Shown here: piece after piece, positions 37,345-46,253 of the stretch
Layout: each line of letters starts with the position of its first letter
How positions within the stretch are numbered: the first letter of the stretch is position 1
NCBI RefSeq assembly: GCF_900113085.1
Contig: NZ_FOOC01000008.1
Coordinates: 1 to 64,000 of the forward strand
Direction of reading: 5' to 3'
DNA from: Fontimonas thermophila
Lineage (GTDB): Bacteria; Pseudomonadota; Gammaproteobacteria; Nevskiales; Nevskiaceae
DNA length: 64,000 nt
The notes under the pieces: model-generated
What the model saw: the letters and a program-made list of their open reading frames with translations, nothing else
What the model was told of the DNA's origin: nothing
Databases searched by the model: none
Translations under genes and position numbers: made by a program

Positions 37345-37710
37345 TCAGCGGCCGAGCACGATATTGATCTTGGCCAGCAGATCGGCCTCCTTGACCGGCT
37401 TGACCAGATACTCCTTGGCGCCCTGGCGCAAGGCCCAGACGCGGTCGGTTTCCTGGCTCTTGCTGCTGACCACGATCACCGGGATGTGCGCGGTCGCCGG
37501 ATCCTTGGACAATGTGCGGGTGGCCTGGAAACCGTTCACGCCGGGCATGACCACGTCCATGATCACCACGTCCGGCTTTTCTGCGCGGACCCGCGCGATC
37601 GCATCTTCGCCCGTGGTGGCTTCGGACACGATGTGCCCCGCTTTCTGCAGCATGCCGCGCAGGTTCTGAACGTCGGTGGGCGAGTCATCTACGATCATCA
37701 CGCGTGCCAT
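37345..37710 (-). CDS. pilH: Twitching-motility response regulator PilH
   Basis: A 121-residue stand-alone CheY-like receiver, with [17 protein letters not shown], phospho-acceptor Asp in [14 protein letters not shown] and the Lys switch in [13 protein letters not shown]. It matches PilH rather than PilG by its [15 protein letters not shown]-terminus. It acts as a phosphate sink or retraction regulator in the Pil-Chp pathway. It starts at ATG 37710 after GGAAGGG and is followed after 25 bases by pilJ. A promoter lies upstream at 37768-37796. Confidence 0.92.
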   Translation of the reverse strand: MARVMIVDDSPTDVQNLRGMLQKAGHIVSEATTGEDAIARVRAEKPDVVIMDVVMPGVNGFQATRTLSKDPATAHIPVIVVSSKSQETDRVWALRQGAKEYLVKPVKEADLLAKINIVLGR

Positions 37711-37722
37711 AGTGTTTTCCCT

Positions 37723-37736
37723 TCCGCCGCGGCGGA
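37723..37736. repeat. GC palindrome next to the pilH ribosome site
   Basis: TCCGCCGCGGCGGA is a perfect 14-base palindrome that abuts the pilH ribosome site (GGAAGGG on the minus strand). A second short repeat (GGAGGCCTCC) lies directly upstream of it in the transcript. Confidence 0.45.
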
Positions 37737-37767
37737 GGCCTCCGGAAAGAATCGATTGGTTGCGGAC

Positions 37768-37796
37768 TTTATACCAAGGGATGCTGCACGAGCCAA
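37768..37796 (-). promoter_or_regulatory. Sigma-70 promoter of pilH-pilJ
   Basis: On the minus strand TTGGCT, a 17-base spacer and TATAAA with an upstream TG (TGGTATAAA, extended -10) form a good promoter. The leader to pilH is about 50 bases and contains the palindrome at 37723-37736. Confidence 0.65.
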
Positions 37797-37807
37797 AGGG
37801 CGTGTTT

Positions 37808-39157
37808 TCAGCCCCGGCTGGCGGTGAAGACCTCGCGCCCCGCATGGAAGGTGCGCAGCACCCGTCCGTGCAGGCGGCGGCCGATGAAGGGGCTGTTGCC
37901 ACCGGCGCTGTACATGCGGTCGCGGTGCAAGACCCAGCGAGCCTCGGGATCGACGAGAACCAGATCCGCCGCCTGTCCGACGGCGATGCGCCCGCCGTCG
38001 ATGCCGGCGATCGTCGCCGGCGCGCTGGTCAGCCGCGCGAGCGCCTGCAGCGGTGTCAGCCAGCCTTCATGCACCAGCGCGAGTGAGAGCGGCAACAGGG
38101 TTTCCAGCGCCGAGATGCCCGGCTCGGTCATCGGGAAAGGGTTGATCTTGGCGTCGGCCTCGTGGGGTTGATGGTCCGAGCAGATCGCATCGATGACCCC
38201 GCTTTTGACTGCTGCGCGCAGCGCATCGCGGTCCGCGGTCGAGCGCAGGGGCGGTATCACGTGGCAGAGCGGATCAAAACCGTCCACATCGGCATCGGTC
38301 AGGTGCAACTGGTGCGCGGCGACGTCCGCCGAGACCGGCAAGCCGCGGCTGCGTGCCGATTCGATCAGCTCGGCGCCGCGTGCGGTGGACAGTCGGCAGA
38401 AATGCACGCGTGCGCCGGTGTCTTCGACCAGCGAGATCCAGAACCGCAGCGATGCAACCTCGGCGGCGACGGGGATCGGCGCCAACCCCAGGCGCGTCGC
38501 GACCGGGCCTTCATGGGCACACCCGCCGGCCGCGAGCGCCATGTCCTGCGCAAAGACGTGTACGGTCAGATTCAAGCCCTTGGCGTATTCGAGGGCGCGG
38601 CGTGCGATGCGCGAATCCGGCATCGGGCCGTAGGCGTTGCTTGCGCCGACGGCGCCCGCGGCCTTGAGTGCGGACAGTTCGGCGAGCGCTTCGCCTTTGA
38701 GATCCTTGGTCAGTGCGGCCAGGCCGTGCACGGTGACGCCGCCGTGCTGCTGGGCGATGCGCTGCAGACGGATCAGCATCGCCGGGGTATCGATCACCGG
38801 CTGGGTGTCGGGTGGGATCACGACGTGGGCGATGCCGCCGGCCTGTGCCGCTCGTGTCTCGGTCGCGAAGCTGGCCTTGTGCGTCTGCCCCGGCTCGCGG
38901 AAGCGCGCGCACAAATCGACCAGTCCCGGGATTAACCAGCAGCCGCGCGCATCCACGGCGCGGGTACTGGCATCGGCGACCGCGCCTTCGCCGATCGCGG
39001 CGATGCGCCCGTCGCGCAGCAGCACCGGCACGACCGCGTCGAAGCCGCTCGCCGGGTCGAGCACGCGCGCGTTGCGGATCAGCACCGGTCCATCGCTTGC
39101 GGCGGCCGTGCGCTGCGCGATCGCCGACCATTCTTTCATTTTCGGGACCCGGCTCAT
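37808..39157 (-). CDS. pyrC': Dihydroorotase-like PyrC', probably non-catalytic
   Basis: A 449-residue amidohydrolase. The family frame is clear: [48 protein letters not shown] and the C-terminal [11 protein letters not shown]. But the zinc-binding HxH of active dihydroorotases (normally DxHxHLREPG) is replaced by C83 and R85. This is the known signature of PyrC' (PyrX), which in Pseudomonas is inactive and holds aspartate transcarbamoylase in its dodecamer. It overlaps pyrB by 4 bases, as expected for that complex. An active dihydroorotase must be encoded elsewhere. ATG 39157 is set by the overlap. Confidence 0.9.
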   Translation of the reverse strand: MSRVPKMKEWSAIAQRTAAASDGPVLIRNARVLDPASGFDAVVPVLLRDGRIAAIGEGAVADASTRAVDARGCWLIPGLVDLCARFREPGQTHKASFATETRAAQAGGIAHVVIPPDTQPVIDTPAMLIRLQRIAQQHGGVTVHGLAALTKDLKGEALAELSALKAAGAVGASNAYGPMPDSRIARRALEYAKGLNLTVHVFAQDMALAAGGCAHEGPVATRLGLAPIPVAAEVASLRFWISLVEDTGARVHFCRLSTARGAELIESARSRGLPVSADVAAHQLHLTDADVDGFDPLCHVIPPLRSTADRDALRAAVKSGVIDAICSDHQPHEADAKINPFPMTEPGISALETLLPLSLALVHEGWLTPLQALARLTSAPATIAGIDGGRIAVGQAADLVLVDPEARWVLHRDRMYSAGGNSPFIGRRLHGRVLRTFHAGREVFTASRG

Positions 39158-40155
39158 CGCGTGCTCCGGCGCCGTGGGCGTGTGCGCACACTGGCTTGGC
39201 CGAGAATCATCGCCATCACCGCCATGCGCACGGCGATGCCGTGGCGGACCTGTTGCAGAATCAGGGACTGTGGACCATAGGCGACGTCGCCCTCGATTTC
39301 GACGCCGCGGTTGATCGGCCCCGGGTGCATGATGATGGCATCCGGACGCAAGGCACGCGCCCGTGCGCGGGTGAGTCCGAAATCGCGGTGGAATTCGCTC
39401 ATCGACGGCAGGTAGGCGCCGAGCATGCGTTCCTTCTGTAGCCGCAGCAGGATCACCACATCGACACCGTCGATGCCCTCGTCCATGTCGTGGTGTACGC
39501 TCACGCCCATCTGCTCGATGCCGGCCGGGACCAGCGTCGGTGGCGCGACCACGCGGATGTCGGTCGTTCCCAACGCCCGCAGGCCGTGGATGTCCGAGCG
39601 GGCGACGCGCGAGTGCAGCACATCGCCGACGATGGCCACCCGCAGCTTGCGGAAACAGTCGATGTCCGGACCTTTGTAGCGGCGGATGGTGAACAGATCG
39701 AGCAGCCCTTGCGTGGGGTGGGCGTGGCGCCCGTCGCCGGCATTGAGAATCGCAACGCCCGGCGCTGCATGCTGCGCGAAGAAATGCGCGGCGCCGGATG
39801 CTTCGTGGCGCACGACGAACATGTCGACCTGCATCGCCTCCAGCGTCTTGAGGGTGTCGAACAGGGTCTCGCCCTTGGAGGTGCTCGACGCGGCGAGCTG
39901 CAGGTTGAGCACGTCGGCCGACAGGCGTTTGGCTGCGAGCTCGAACGTCGTGCGCGTGCGTGTGCTCGGCTCGAAGAACAGGTTGACGACCGTGCGCCCG
40001 CGCAACAGCGGCAGCTTCTTGTCCGGGCCGCGTAGAGAGTGCTCGAGTTCCTCGGCGGTATCGAGGATCTCGGTCAACAATTCGGCGCCCAGACCCTCGA
40101 GCGTGAGCAGATGACGCAGGCGGCCACGGCTGTCGAGTTGGAGTTCGGGACTCAT
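39154..40155 (-). CDS. pyrB: Aspartate carbamoyltransferase catalytic subunit
   Basis: A 333-residue protein with the carbamoyl-phosphate loop [19 protein letters not shown], the [10 protein letters not shown] motif and [10 protein letters not shown]. It joins carbamoyl phosphate and aspartate in pyrimidine synthesis. The about 20-residue N-terminal extension before LLTLEGL is typical of the class that pairs with PyrC' rather than PyrI. It stands after yqgE and ruvX, a common pseudomonad-like order. A 90-base gap separates it from ruvX; I see no leader peptide or attenuator there. Confidence 0.95.
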   Translation of the reverse strand: MSPELQLDSRGRLRHLLTLEGLGAELLTEILDTAEELEHSLRGPDKKLPLLRGRTVVNLFFEPSTRTRTTFELAAKRLSADVLNLQLAASSTSKGETLFDTLKTLEAMQVDMFVVRHEASGAAHFFAQHAAPGVAILNAGDGRHAHPTQGLLDLFTIRRYKGPDIDCFRKLRVAIVGDVLHSRVARSDIHGLRALGTTDIRVVAPPTLVPAGIEQMGVSVHHDMDEGIDGVDVVILLRLQKERMLGAYLPSMSEFHRDFGLTRARARALRPDAIIMHPGPINRGVEIEGDVAYGPQSLILQQVRHGIAVRMAVMAMILGQASVRTRPRRRSTR

Positions 40156-40245
40156 GCTGGGCGCGTATTCTGGACTTTTGCCGGGCGCAACGAAAGGCGC
40201 GCCGGCAGCGATCCTGCGCAGCCGGGCGCAGCCGACGCATGTCGC

Positions 40246-40656
40246 TTACCCGTGCACATCCAGCCACTGTTGCAGGATCACCCGTGCCGCCTGGATGTCC
40301 CGATCCCCTTTGCGCACGCGCCGCGTCATCCGTCCGCTGGAGCGGGCCTCGCGCAGCCAGTCGTCGGCGGCACGTGAGCTGTAGCGCTCGTCGATCAGAT
40401 GTACCGGCAGGTGCAGCCGCTCACCGAGTTCGGCGGCGAAGCGACGGGCAGCAGCGGTGATGGACTGCTCGGCACCCTCTTCGTCGAGCGGCAGGCCGAC
40501 GATCAGCGCGCGCGGACGCCACGCGGAGACGAGCCGGGTGATCGCCACCCAGTCGCCCCTGGCAACCGTCGCCAGGCCGCGCGCGGTGCGTGTCACGCTG
40601 TCACCGACGGCGATGCCGATGCGCTTCTCGCCATAATCGAATGCCAGATAGATCAT
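40246..40656 (-). CDS. ruvX: Holliday-junction-resolvase-like protein RuvX/YqgF
   Basis: A 136-residue RNase-H-fold protein: LAFDYGEKRIGIAVGD at the start, then VGLPLDEEG, HLIDERYSSRAAD and DIQAARVILQQWL. It is implicated in 16S rRNA 5'-end processing. ATG 40656 is the natural start. It lies 82 bases after yqgE and 90 before pyrB on the same strand. Confidence 0.93.
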   Translation of the reverse strand: MIYLAFDYGEKRIGIAVGDSVTRTARGLATVARGDWVAITRLVSAWRPRALIVGLPLDEEGAEQSITAAARRFAAELGERLHLPVHLIDERYSSRAADDWLREARSSGRMTRRVRKGDRDIQAARVILQQWLDVHG

Positions 40657-40738
40657 GCCGGCAGTTTCCGGATCCAGATCCTCGGGGGCCACCCCGGTCT
40701 TTCCAGTCGGCAGCGACTGGCTGCGTGGTGGGGTCGTT

Positions 40739-41302
40739 TTATGCGTGTCCGGCGGCGCCGGTGAGCTGCGTGACATCGACGCCGAGCAGCCGGGTCGCCG
40801 CCTGCCAGCGGTCGCGCACCGGGGTGCGGAACAGGATTTGCTCGTCGACGGGGGTATGCAGCCAGGCGTTGTGCAGGATTTCGTCTTCGAGCTGGCCTGC
40901 CCCCCAACCGGCATAGCCGAGCACGACGAAGTAATCCGCCGGCCCTTCACCCCTGCCGATCGCGCGCAGGATGTCGCGCGAGGTCGTGATGTACAGTCCG
41001 CGCGCCAGGGTCATGCAGGATTCCCAGCCGCCCGGCTCACGGTGGATCACGAAGCCGCGCTCGGGCTGGACCGGACCCCCCCAGTAGACGAAGGCCTCGC
41101 GATCGACGTTCTCATGCTCCAGGCCCATCTGCTCCATCATCTCGACGAGCCGCAGATCGGTCGGGCGGTTGATGACCAGGCCGATCGCGCCGCTGTCGGT
41201 GTGCTCGCACAGCAGCGAGACCGTCTGGCGGAAGTTCTCGTCCTCGAGGCTAGGCATCGCGACGAGGAACTGGTTGGCGAGGAAGACCGCGGATTCGCTC
41301 AT
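40739..41302 (-). CDS. yqgE: YqgE/AlgH family protein
   Basis: A 187-residue protein with the diagnostic FLVAMPSLEDENFRQTV, AIGLVINRPTDL and YWGGPVQPERGFV. The biochemical role is unknown; AlgH affects alginate production in Pseudomonas. It is nearly always next to ruvX, as here. The gene follows the Gx-family gene by 30 bases. Confidence 0.95.
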   Translation of the reverse strand: MSESAVFLANQFLVAMPSLEDENFRQTVSLLCEHTDSGAIGLVINRPTDLRLVEMMEQMGLEHENVDREAFVYWGGPVQPERGFVIHREPGGWESCMTLARGLYITTSRDILRAIGRGEGPADYFVVLGYAGWGAGQLEDEILHNAWLHTPVDEQILFRTPVRDRWQAATRLLGVDVTQLTGAAGHA

Positions 41303-41332
41303 GCCTCCAGTATCCGCCGCATCGCAGGAGAG

Positions 41333-41908
41333 TCAAGACGGGTGCGGCCCCGCTGATCGGGCGCCACGCTGCGGCCCGGCAGGAGGGAGGTGACGCAGGA
41401 TCGCCACCGTCGCGGCGCCGGTGACGAGCCCGAAGACGAACGCAGCCGTCAGCAGGGGCGGCAGCAGGCGCAGCAGCCCCGGGTGCGGGATGAAGAAGCC
41501 GTAGGCCACGGCGAACTGCCCGCTCATGTGGGCCAGCGCCGAGAGAACCGACAGGCCCAGCGCCGACAGGCGCAGCGACGGTCGGGCGGCGTTCCAGAGA
41601 CTCGCGAGTGCCAGCACGGTCAGGCTCGCAACGGCGCCGGCGGCGGACAGCCAGAAGCCGGGGGCCATGAAACTGCCGACGAGCAGGCTGCCGACGAGCA
41701 CGCGCAGACCTGCGACCCACACCGCCAACCGCAACGAATGGCGCAGCAGTACGATCAGCGTGATCACGTTCGCGAGTCCCGGTTTGACGCCGGGCACGGG
41801 CGACGGCAAGCCGGCTTCCAGGACGTGGATTACGATGGCGAGCGCGGCAAAGCCGGCGACGAGCCGGTCTTCGCGGTCGGGTGTCAGTGCCGATGGCGGC
41901 GTTGGCAT
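41333..41908 (-). CDS. Gx transporter family membrane protein
   Basis: A 191-residue integral membrane protein with about five helices and the motif PGVKPGLANVITLIVLL, characteristic of the Gx / 'heptaprenyl diphosphate synthase component I' family, thought to be an S-component-like transporter. It is translationally linked to the NusG-II gene (start and stop share one base) and probably belongs to the ApbE-NusG-II-Gx unit. The substrate is unknown; a flavin- or quinone-related cargo is a guess from context. Confidence 0.8.
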   Translation of the reverse strand: MPTPPSALTPDREDRLVAGFAALAIVIHVLEAGLPSPVPGVKPGLANVITLIVLLRHSLRLAVWVAGLRVLVGSLLVGSFMAPGFWLSAAGAVASLTVLALASLWNAARPSLRLSALGLSVLSALAHMSGQFAVAYGFFIPHPGLLRLLPPLLTAAFVFGLVTGAATVAILRHLPPAGPQRGARSAGPHPS

Positions 41909-42270
41909 CAGAAGCTCACCGCGTCGACAGATGCCTCGGCATCGCCCAGAAGGCTGATACTGACCCGGTTGGGCAGGCAGGCTGCGGCATCGCCGCCATG
42001 CGACAGCCAGCCGCTGTGCACGCAGACTTTGTTGCGGCACGGGCTCGCGATGAAGCGCACGCGGCCATTTTCGATACGCAGCCGCGATGGGCCCAGGCGG
42101 CCCTCGACGAGGATGTCGCGGTTGCCATCGAGGGCGTAGCGGCCACTGGGCTGGCCGGCGATGCGTACCTCGAATTGCGTTGCCGCCATCGCCGGCTGCC
42201 AGAAATGTGCGTAGGTGGCGCCCACGGCCGCCGCTGCAAGGCCGATGGCGATGACATCTGCGCGTGTCAC
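41908..42270 (-). CDS. NusG domain II-containing exported protein
   Basis: A 120-residue protein with one N-terminal membrane or signal helix (about 3-22, ADVIAIGLAAAAVGATYAHF) and a NusG-II domain ending in the family pattern CRNKVCVHSGWL and AACLPN, with three Cys that might bind metal or form a disulfide. Despite the name it is extracytoplasmic and unrelated to NusG transcription function. It overlaps apbE by 4 bases and the Gx gene by 1, a trio recurring in bacteria and usually linked to ApbE. Confidence 0.82.
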   Translation of the reverse strand: MTRADVIAIGLAAAAVGATYAHFWQPAMAATQFEVRIAGQPSGRYALDGNRDILVEGRLGPSRLRIENGRVRFIASPCRNKVCVHSGWLSHGGDAAACLPNRVSISLLGDAEASVDAVSF

Positions 42271-43355
42271 GGCACGGTTTTGATGTGCAGGCCGTCGATG
42301 AATGTCACGCGCGGTGCCAGCGCAGCAGTGATCTCGACGTCGCCCTCGGCTGTGACCACGAACGCCTGGTCGATGCCCAGGGCGCGGGCCACTTCGCGCC
42401 AGTGTTGGGGGCCGGCAACGAACAAGGCCGTACTCGCTGCATCGGCGAGCGCGCCGTTTTGTGTGACGACCGTGACGGCCTGCAGACCCTGCGCCGGTTG
42501 CCCGCTGTGCGGATCGAGCAGATGGTGGTAGCGGTGTCCATCGAACTCGAAATAACGCTCGTAGTCACCGCTGGTGATGATCGCCTCGTCACCCGTCGAT
42601 TCCAGTGTTGCCAGCAGGCGGTGCCGGTCGTCGGGGCGCGGGTGACGGATGCCGATGCGCCAGGCACGGTTGCCGCGGCGGCCGCAGGTGCGCAGATTGC
42701 CGCCAGCATTGACGATGGCGTTCGCATAGCCTTCGCTGCGTAGATGGTCGATGGCGCGATCGACGGCATCGCCCTTGGCGATCGCGCCGAAATCGAGCCA
42801 AACACCCGGCGCGGGGCCATAGGCATGGCCGTCGGGCGGCAGCGGCGGTGCCTTGGCGAGTGCGGCGACGGCTTGATTGAGCGCGACCGGATCGGGCGGG
42901 GTGCTGCGGAACTGCGTCTCGTCGTGGAATCCCCAGAGTTCGACGAGGCGGCCGATGCGCACATCAAAACGGCCAGCGCTTGCACTGCTCAGTTCGGCGG
43001 CGCGCGCGAACAAGGGTTGCATCGTCGCGGGGATCGACACGCGCTCCTGCGCGAGCCGGGCATTGAGCGCGGCCAGCTCGCCGTCGCCCCAGGCCCGCCA
43101 GCGTCGTTCGTAGTCGGCGAGGAGCCCTTCGAGGCCGGTCAGCGCGCTTTCGGCGGCTGCACGGGACTGTCCCTCGTCGAGATACAGCGAAACCGAAACG
43201 AGCGTACCCATGGCCAGCCATTCGCGCACGACGAGGCGGTCGTCGTTGTCCGGCCGGGGCCGTAGCGCGAGCCAGGCGAACAGCAGGGCAAGACCCAGCC
43301 CGAGAATCAGGCGACGCAGAAAAAGGCGCAGATGGGGGGACTCGGGCAATCTCAT
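42267..43355 (-). CDS. apbE: FAD:protein FMN transferase ApbE
   Basis: A 362-residue ApbE enzyme with an N-terminal membrane anchor (about 10-30, LFLRRLILGLGLALLFAWLAL). It has MGTLVSVSLY, LDFGAIAKGDAVDRAIDHL and NAGGNLRTCG of the FAD/metal site and HHLLDPHSGQPAQ. It covalently attaches FMN to Thr of extracytoplasmic redox proteins such as Rnf/Nqr subunits. No target with a flavinylation motif is visible in the window. It heads the NusG-II and Gx pair and lies 47 bases after gshB. Confidence 0.92.
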   Translation of the reverse strand: MRLPESPHLRLFLRRLILGLGLALLFAWLALRPRPDNDDRLVVREWLAMGTLVSVSLYLDEGQSRAAAESALTGLEGLLADYERRWRAWGDGELAALNARLAQERVSIPATMQPLFARAAELSSASAGRFDVRIGRLVELWGFHDETQFRSTPPDPVALNQAVAALAKAPPLPPDGHAYGPAPGVWLDFGAIAKGDAVDRAIDHLRSEGYANAIVNAGGNLRTCGRRGNRAWRIGIRHPRPDDRHRLLATLESTGDEAIITSGDYERYFEFDGHRYHHLLDPHSGQPAQGLQAVTVVTQNGALADAASTALFVAGPQHWREVARALGIDQAFVVTAEGDVEITAALAPRVTFIDGLHIKTVP

Positions 43356-43402
43356 GTCCAGTGACGGGGATCGCTATGCGGCGCGATGTTTTGTGACATT
43401 GG

Positions 43403-44350
43403 TTACTGCAACCGGTGCTCGATCGCGGCGATGACCGCGCCGCCGATGTCGAGGCCGCAGGCGGCGTCGAGTTCGCGCGCGCAGGTCGGCGAGGTGACGT
43501 TGATCTCGGTGAGGTAGTCGCCGATGACATCGAGCCCGACGAAGATCAGCCCGCGCTCACGCAGCGTGGGGCCCACCTGTTCGGCGATCCAGCGATCGCG
43601 TGCCGTCAGGGGTCGTGGTTCGCCCCGACCGCCGGCGGCGAGGTTGCCGCGCGTCTCGCCAGGCTGCGGAATGCGCGCCAGTGCATACGGCACCGGTTCG
43701 CCATCGATCATCAGGATGCGCTTGTCGCCGTGCACGATCTCGGGGATGTAGCGCTGGGCCATGATGTGGCGGCGGCCATGAGCGGTCAGCATCTCGATCA
43801 CCGAACCCAGGTTCAGGCCGTCGCGCGGGATCCGGAAGATACCGGTGCCGCCCATGCCGTCGAGCGGTTTGTAGATGACGTCGCCGTGTTCGGCATGGAA
43901 GGCGCGCAGGATCTGCATGTCACGGGCGATCACCGTCGGCGCACAGCACTGGGCAAACCAGCTGATGAAGACTTTTTCATTGGCGTCGCGCAGTGCACGC
44001 GGGTGGTTGACGACGAGTGCCCCCTGTTCCTGCGCGCGTTCGAGGATATAGGTGGCAGTGATGTATTCCAGGTCGAACGGTGGATCCTTGCGCATCAGGA
44101 TCGCATCGAATCCGCCGAGTGGCCGCTCTTCGGGCTTGCCCAGCGCAAACCAGCGTGTGCGATCGTCGAAGACCTCGATGGGATGCGCACGCCCCATTGC
44201 GACGCCATCGCGCAGCCATAAGTCCTGCATTTCCAGGTAGTGCAGTACCCAGCCGCGCTTCTGGGCGGCGAGCATCAGCGCCAGGGTCGTGTCCTTGTGG
44301 GGTTTGATCGTGGCGATGGGGTCCATCACCACGGCAAGTGTGCGCGTCAT
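43403..44350 (-). CDS. gshB: Glutathione synthetase
   Basis: A 315-residue ATP-grasp enzyme: VVMDPIATIKPHKDTTLALM at the start, MRKDPPFDLEYI, YKPLDGMGGTGIFR and DVIGDYLTEINVTSPT. It adds glycine to gamma-glutamylcysteine. ATG 44350 is the family start. It follows gshA after 19 bases, so the glutathione pathway is one transcription unit. Confidence 0.96.
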   Translation of the reverse strand: MTRTLAVVMDPIATIKPHKDTTLALMLAAQKRGWVLHYLEMQDLWLRDGVAMGRAHPIEVFDDRTRWFALGKPEERPLGGFDAILMRKDPPFDLEYITATYILERAQEQGALVVNHPRALRDANEKVFISWFAQCCAPTVIARDMQILRAFHAEHGDVIYKPLDGMGGTGIFRIPRDGLNLGSVIEMLTAHGRRHIMAQRYIPEIVHGDKRILMIDGEPVPYALARIPQPGETRGNLAAGGRGEPRPLTARDRWIAEQVGPTLRERGLIFVGLDVIGDYLTEINVTSPTCARELDAACGLDIGGAVIAAIEHRLQ

Positions 44351-44369
44351 GGTCGGGATTGCAGAGGGC

Positions 44370-45686
44370 TCATGCCGCCTGTGGTGCTGACGGGGCCAGC
44401 GCGCGGGCGGCTTCGATCTCGCGTGCGGCGGCGAGCGCGGCGAGGCGTGCGACGACGCCGTAGGCGTAGAAACGGTTCGGGCGATCGTCGGGTCCGCAGG
44501 CCGGGTCGGGATGACTGCAGCAGTTGTCGAAGGCCAGCGGCTCGAAGCGCATCCCCGGCGCATTGAGGTTTTCCTGGTTGCCGCGCTGTGAGTTCAGACG
44601 GTAAAAGCCGCCGACCACGAACTGGTCGATCATGTACACGACCGGTTCGGCCGTCGCGCCGTCGGGTCCGAGTTTCTCGAAGGTATAGACGCCCTCCTGG
44701 ATGATCGCGCCGGTGACTTCGCGACCCTCCTTGGCGCTGGACATATGGGTGCGCGTCCTTCGATTCATGTTGCGGATGTCGTCCACGCTGCGCGCCGTCA
44801 TCACCGCCATGCCATAGGTGCCGGCATCGGATTTGACGATGACGAACGGCTGCTCCTGAATTCCATATTCCTTGTATTTGGCCGCGATGTCTTCGAGCAG
44901 CAGTGCGACGTTCGCTTCCAGGCATTCCTGGCCTTCGCGTCTCTGGAAATTGATCTGCCCGCAGTTGCGGAACAGTGGATCGACGAACCAGGGATCGATG
45001 CCAAGCAAGTGGCCGAACTCCTTGGCCACCTCGCGGTAGAAGCCGAAGTGGTTGGACTTCTGCCGCGCATGCCAACCCAGGCTGAGCGGAGGAATCACAT
45101 CCTGCTTGAGTCCGCGCAGGATTTCCGGGATGCCCGCGGACAGATCGTTGTTGAGCAGGACTGCGCATGGATCGAAATCGCCGACGTGCACGCGATCGCC
45201 CGTGCGTTGCAGGGGTTCGAGGCGCAGGGTGCGGCCGGAAATCTCGAGCCGAAGATCGGTGGGGGCCTGCAAGTCCGGTAGCAGCGAGCCGACGCGCACG
45301 TGAAAGCCGGCCTTGCCGATCAAGTCCACGAGCGTGGCGACGTTTTCGAGATAGAACCTGTTGCGGGTATGGTTTTCCGGCACCAGCAGGATGCGCCGGG
45401 CCTTCGGACAGATGCGCTGGATCGCCGTCTGCAGGGCCTGCACGCACAAAGGTTCGAATGCGGGATTGAGGTTGTTGAATCCGCCGGGGAACAGATTGGT
45501 ATCGACGGGCGCCAGCTTGAAGCCGGCGTTGCGCAGGTCCACCGAGCTGTAGAACGGGGGCGCCGTCTTCAGCCACTGTGTACGAAACCAGGCTTCGATG
45601 TCGGCCGAGCGCTGCAGCAGCAGCGATTCCAGCTTGAGCAGGGGGCCGGTTTGCGCGGTGGTCAGGCGGGGTACGGGGGTGTGCAT
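44370..45686 (-). CDS. gshA: Glutamate-cysteine ligase, Acidithiobacillus type
   Basis: A 438-residue enzyme of the less common proteobacterial GshA family first characterised in Acidithiobacillus (Thiobacillus) ferrooxidans, unlike E. coli GshA. Recognisable blocks are FKLAPVDTNLFPGGFNNL, ILLVPENHTRNRFYLENV and IVKSDAGTYGMAVMTA. It makes gamma-glutamylcysteine, the first glutathione step. The operon link to gshB supports the call. ATG 45686 is chosen over 45731, which adds 15 basic residues; neither has a strong ribosome site. It is divergent from pilG. Confidence 0.88.
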   Translation of the reverse strand: MHTPVPRLTTAQTGPLLKLESLLLQRSADIEAWFRTQWLKTAPPFYSSVDLRNAGFKLAPVDTNLFPGGFNNLNPAFEPLCVQALQTAIQRICPKARRILLVPENHTRNRFYLENVATLVDLIGKAGFHVRVGSLLPDLQAPTDLRLEISGRTLRLEPLQRTGDRVHVGDFDPCAVLLNNDLSAGIPEILRGLKQDVIPPLSLGWHARQKSNHFGFYREVAKEFGHLLGIDPWFVDPLFRNCGQINFQRREGQECLEANVALLLEDIAAKYKEYGIQEQPFVIVKSDAGTYGMAVMTARSVDDIRNMNRRTRTHMSSAKEGREVTGAIIQEGVYTFEKLGPDGATAEPVVYMIDQFVVGGFYRLNSQRGNQENLNAPGMRFEPLAFDNCCSHPDPACGPDDRPNRFYAYGVVARLAALAAAREIEAARALAPSAPQAA

Positions 45687-45786
45687 GGAGGGTGTGTGCC
45701 GGGGGGCTATGCGTGATTTTCGAGCCTGCATGGTAGCGCAGCACGCGGTGCGGGGCGGTGTCGGCTGTGAAGAGCGGCCGCGACTG

Positions 45787-45795
45787 TGCTAAAAC
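45787..45795 (+). promoter_or_regulatory. Possible extended -10 of the pilG promoter
   Basis: TGCTAAAAC in the 149-base gshA/pilG divergent gap resembles an extended -10 (TGnTATAAT). No -35 box lies at the right distance. It would give a leader of about 35 bases. Confidence 0.3.
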
Positions 45796-45835
45796 GCGTG
45801 CAGTTGGGGATTGCGGAAACGTCATGGAGGAGTGA

Positions 45836-46216
45836 GTGTCCACGCAGCCGATAGCCAAGGTGATGGTCATCGACGACAGCCAGACCATCCGGCGTACTGC
45901 CGAGACGCTGCTCGCGCGCGAAGGTTACGAGGTGATCACCGCCCAGGATGGCTTCGAGGCGCTGGCGAAGATCGCCGAGCAGGCACCCGACCTGATTTTC
46001 GTGGACATCATGATGCCGCGACTGGACGGTTACCAGGCCTGTGCGCTGATCAAGGGCAATCCGCGCTTTGCGCGCACGCCGGTGATCATGCTGTCGTCCA
46101 AGGACGGTCTGTTCGACCGCGCGCGCGGCCGTATCGTCGGCTCCGACGAATATCTGACCAAGCCGTTCACGAAAGACGAACTGCTCGGTGCGGTGCGCGC
46201 GCACATCAAGAAATAA
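45836..46216 (+). CDS. pilG: Twitching-motility response regulator PilG
   Basis: A 126-residue CheY-like receiver: VMVIDDSQTIRRTAETLLAREGYEV, phospho-acceptor Asp in LIFVDIMMPRLDGY and Lys switch in EYLTKPFTKDELL. It is the PilG-type regulator that promotes pilus extension. GTG 45836 follows GGAGGAGTGA. Just before it the three-codon ATG-GAG-GAG-TGA frame overlaps the ribosome site. It heads the pilG-pilI-chpA-cheW run; pilH is not here but at 37345. Confidence 0.93.
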   Translation: MSTQPIAKVMVIDDSQTIRRTAETLLAREGYEVITAQDGFEALAKIAEQAPDLIFVDIMMPRLDGYQACALIKGNPRFARTPVIMLSSKDGLFDRARGRIVGSDEYLTKPFTKDELLGAVRAHIKK

Positions 46217-46253
46217 GGCAGGCGGCACCAGGGTAACGGTAACGGGGAGAGCG

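Noticed and set aside
35964-37367. 467-codon frame antisense to pilJ
   Set aside because: Low-complexity, Asp/Gly/Arg-rich shadow of the receptor gene with no family match.
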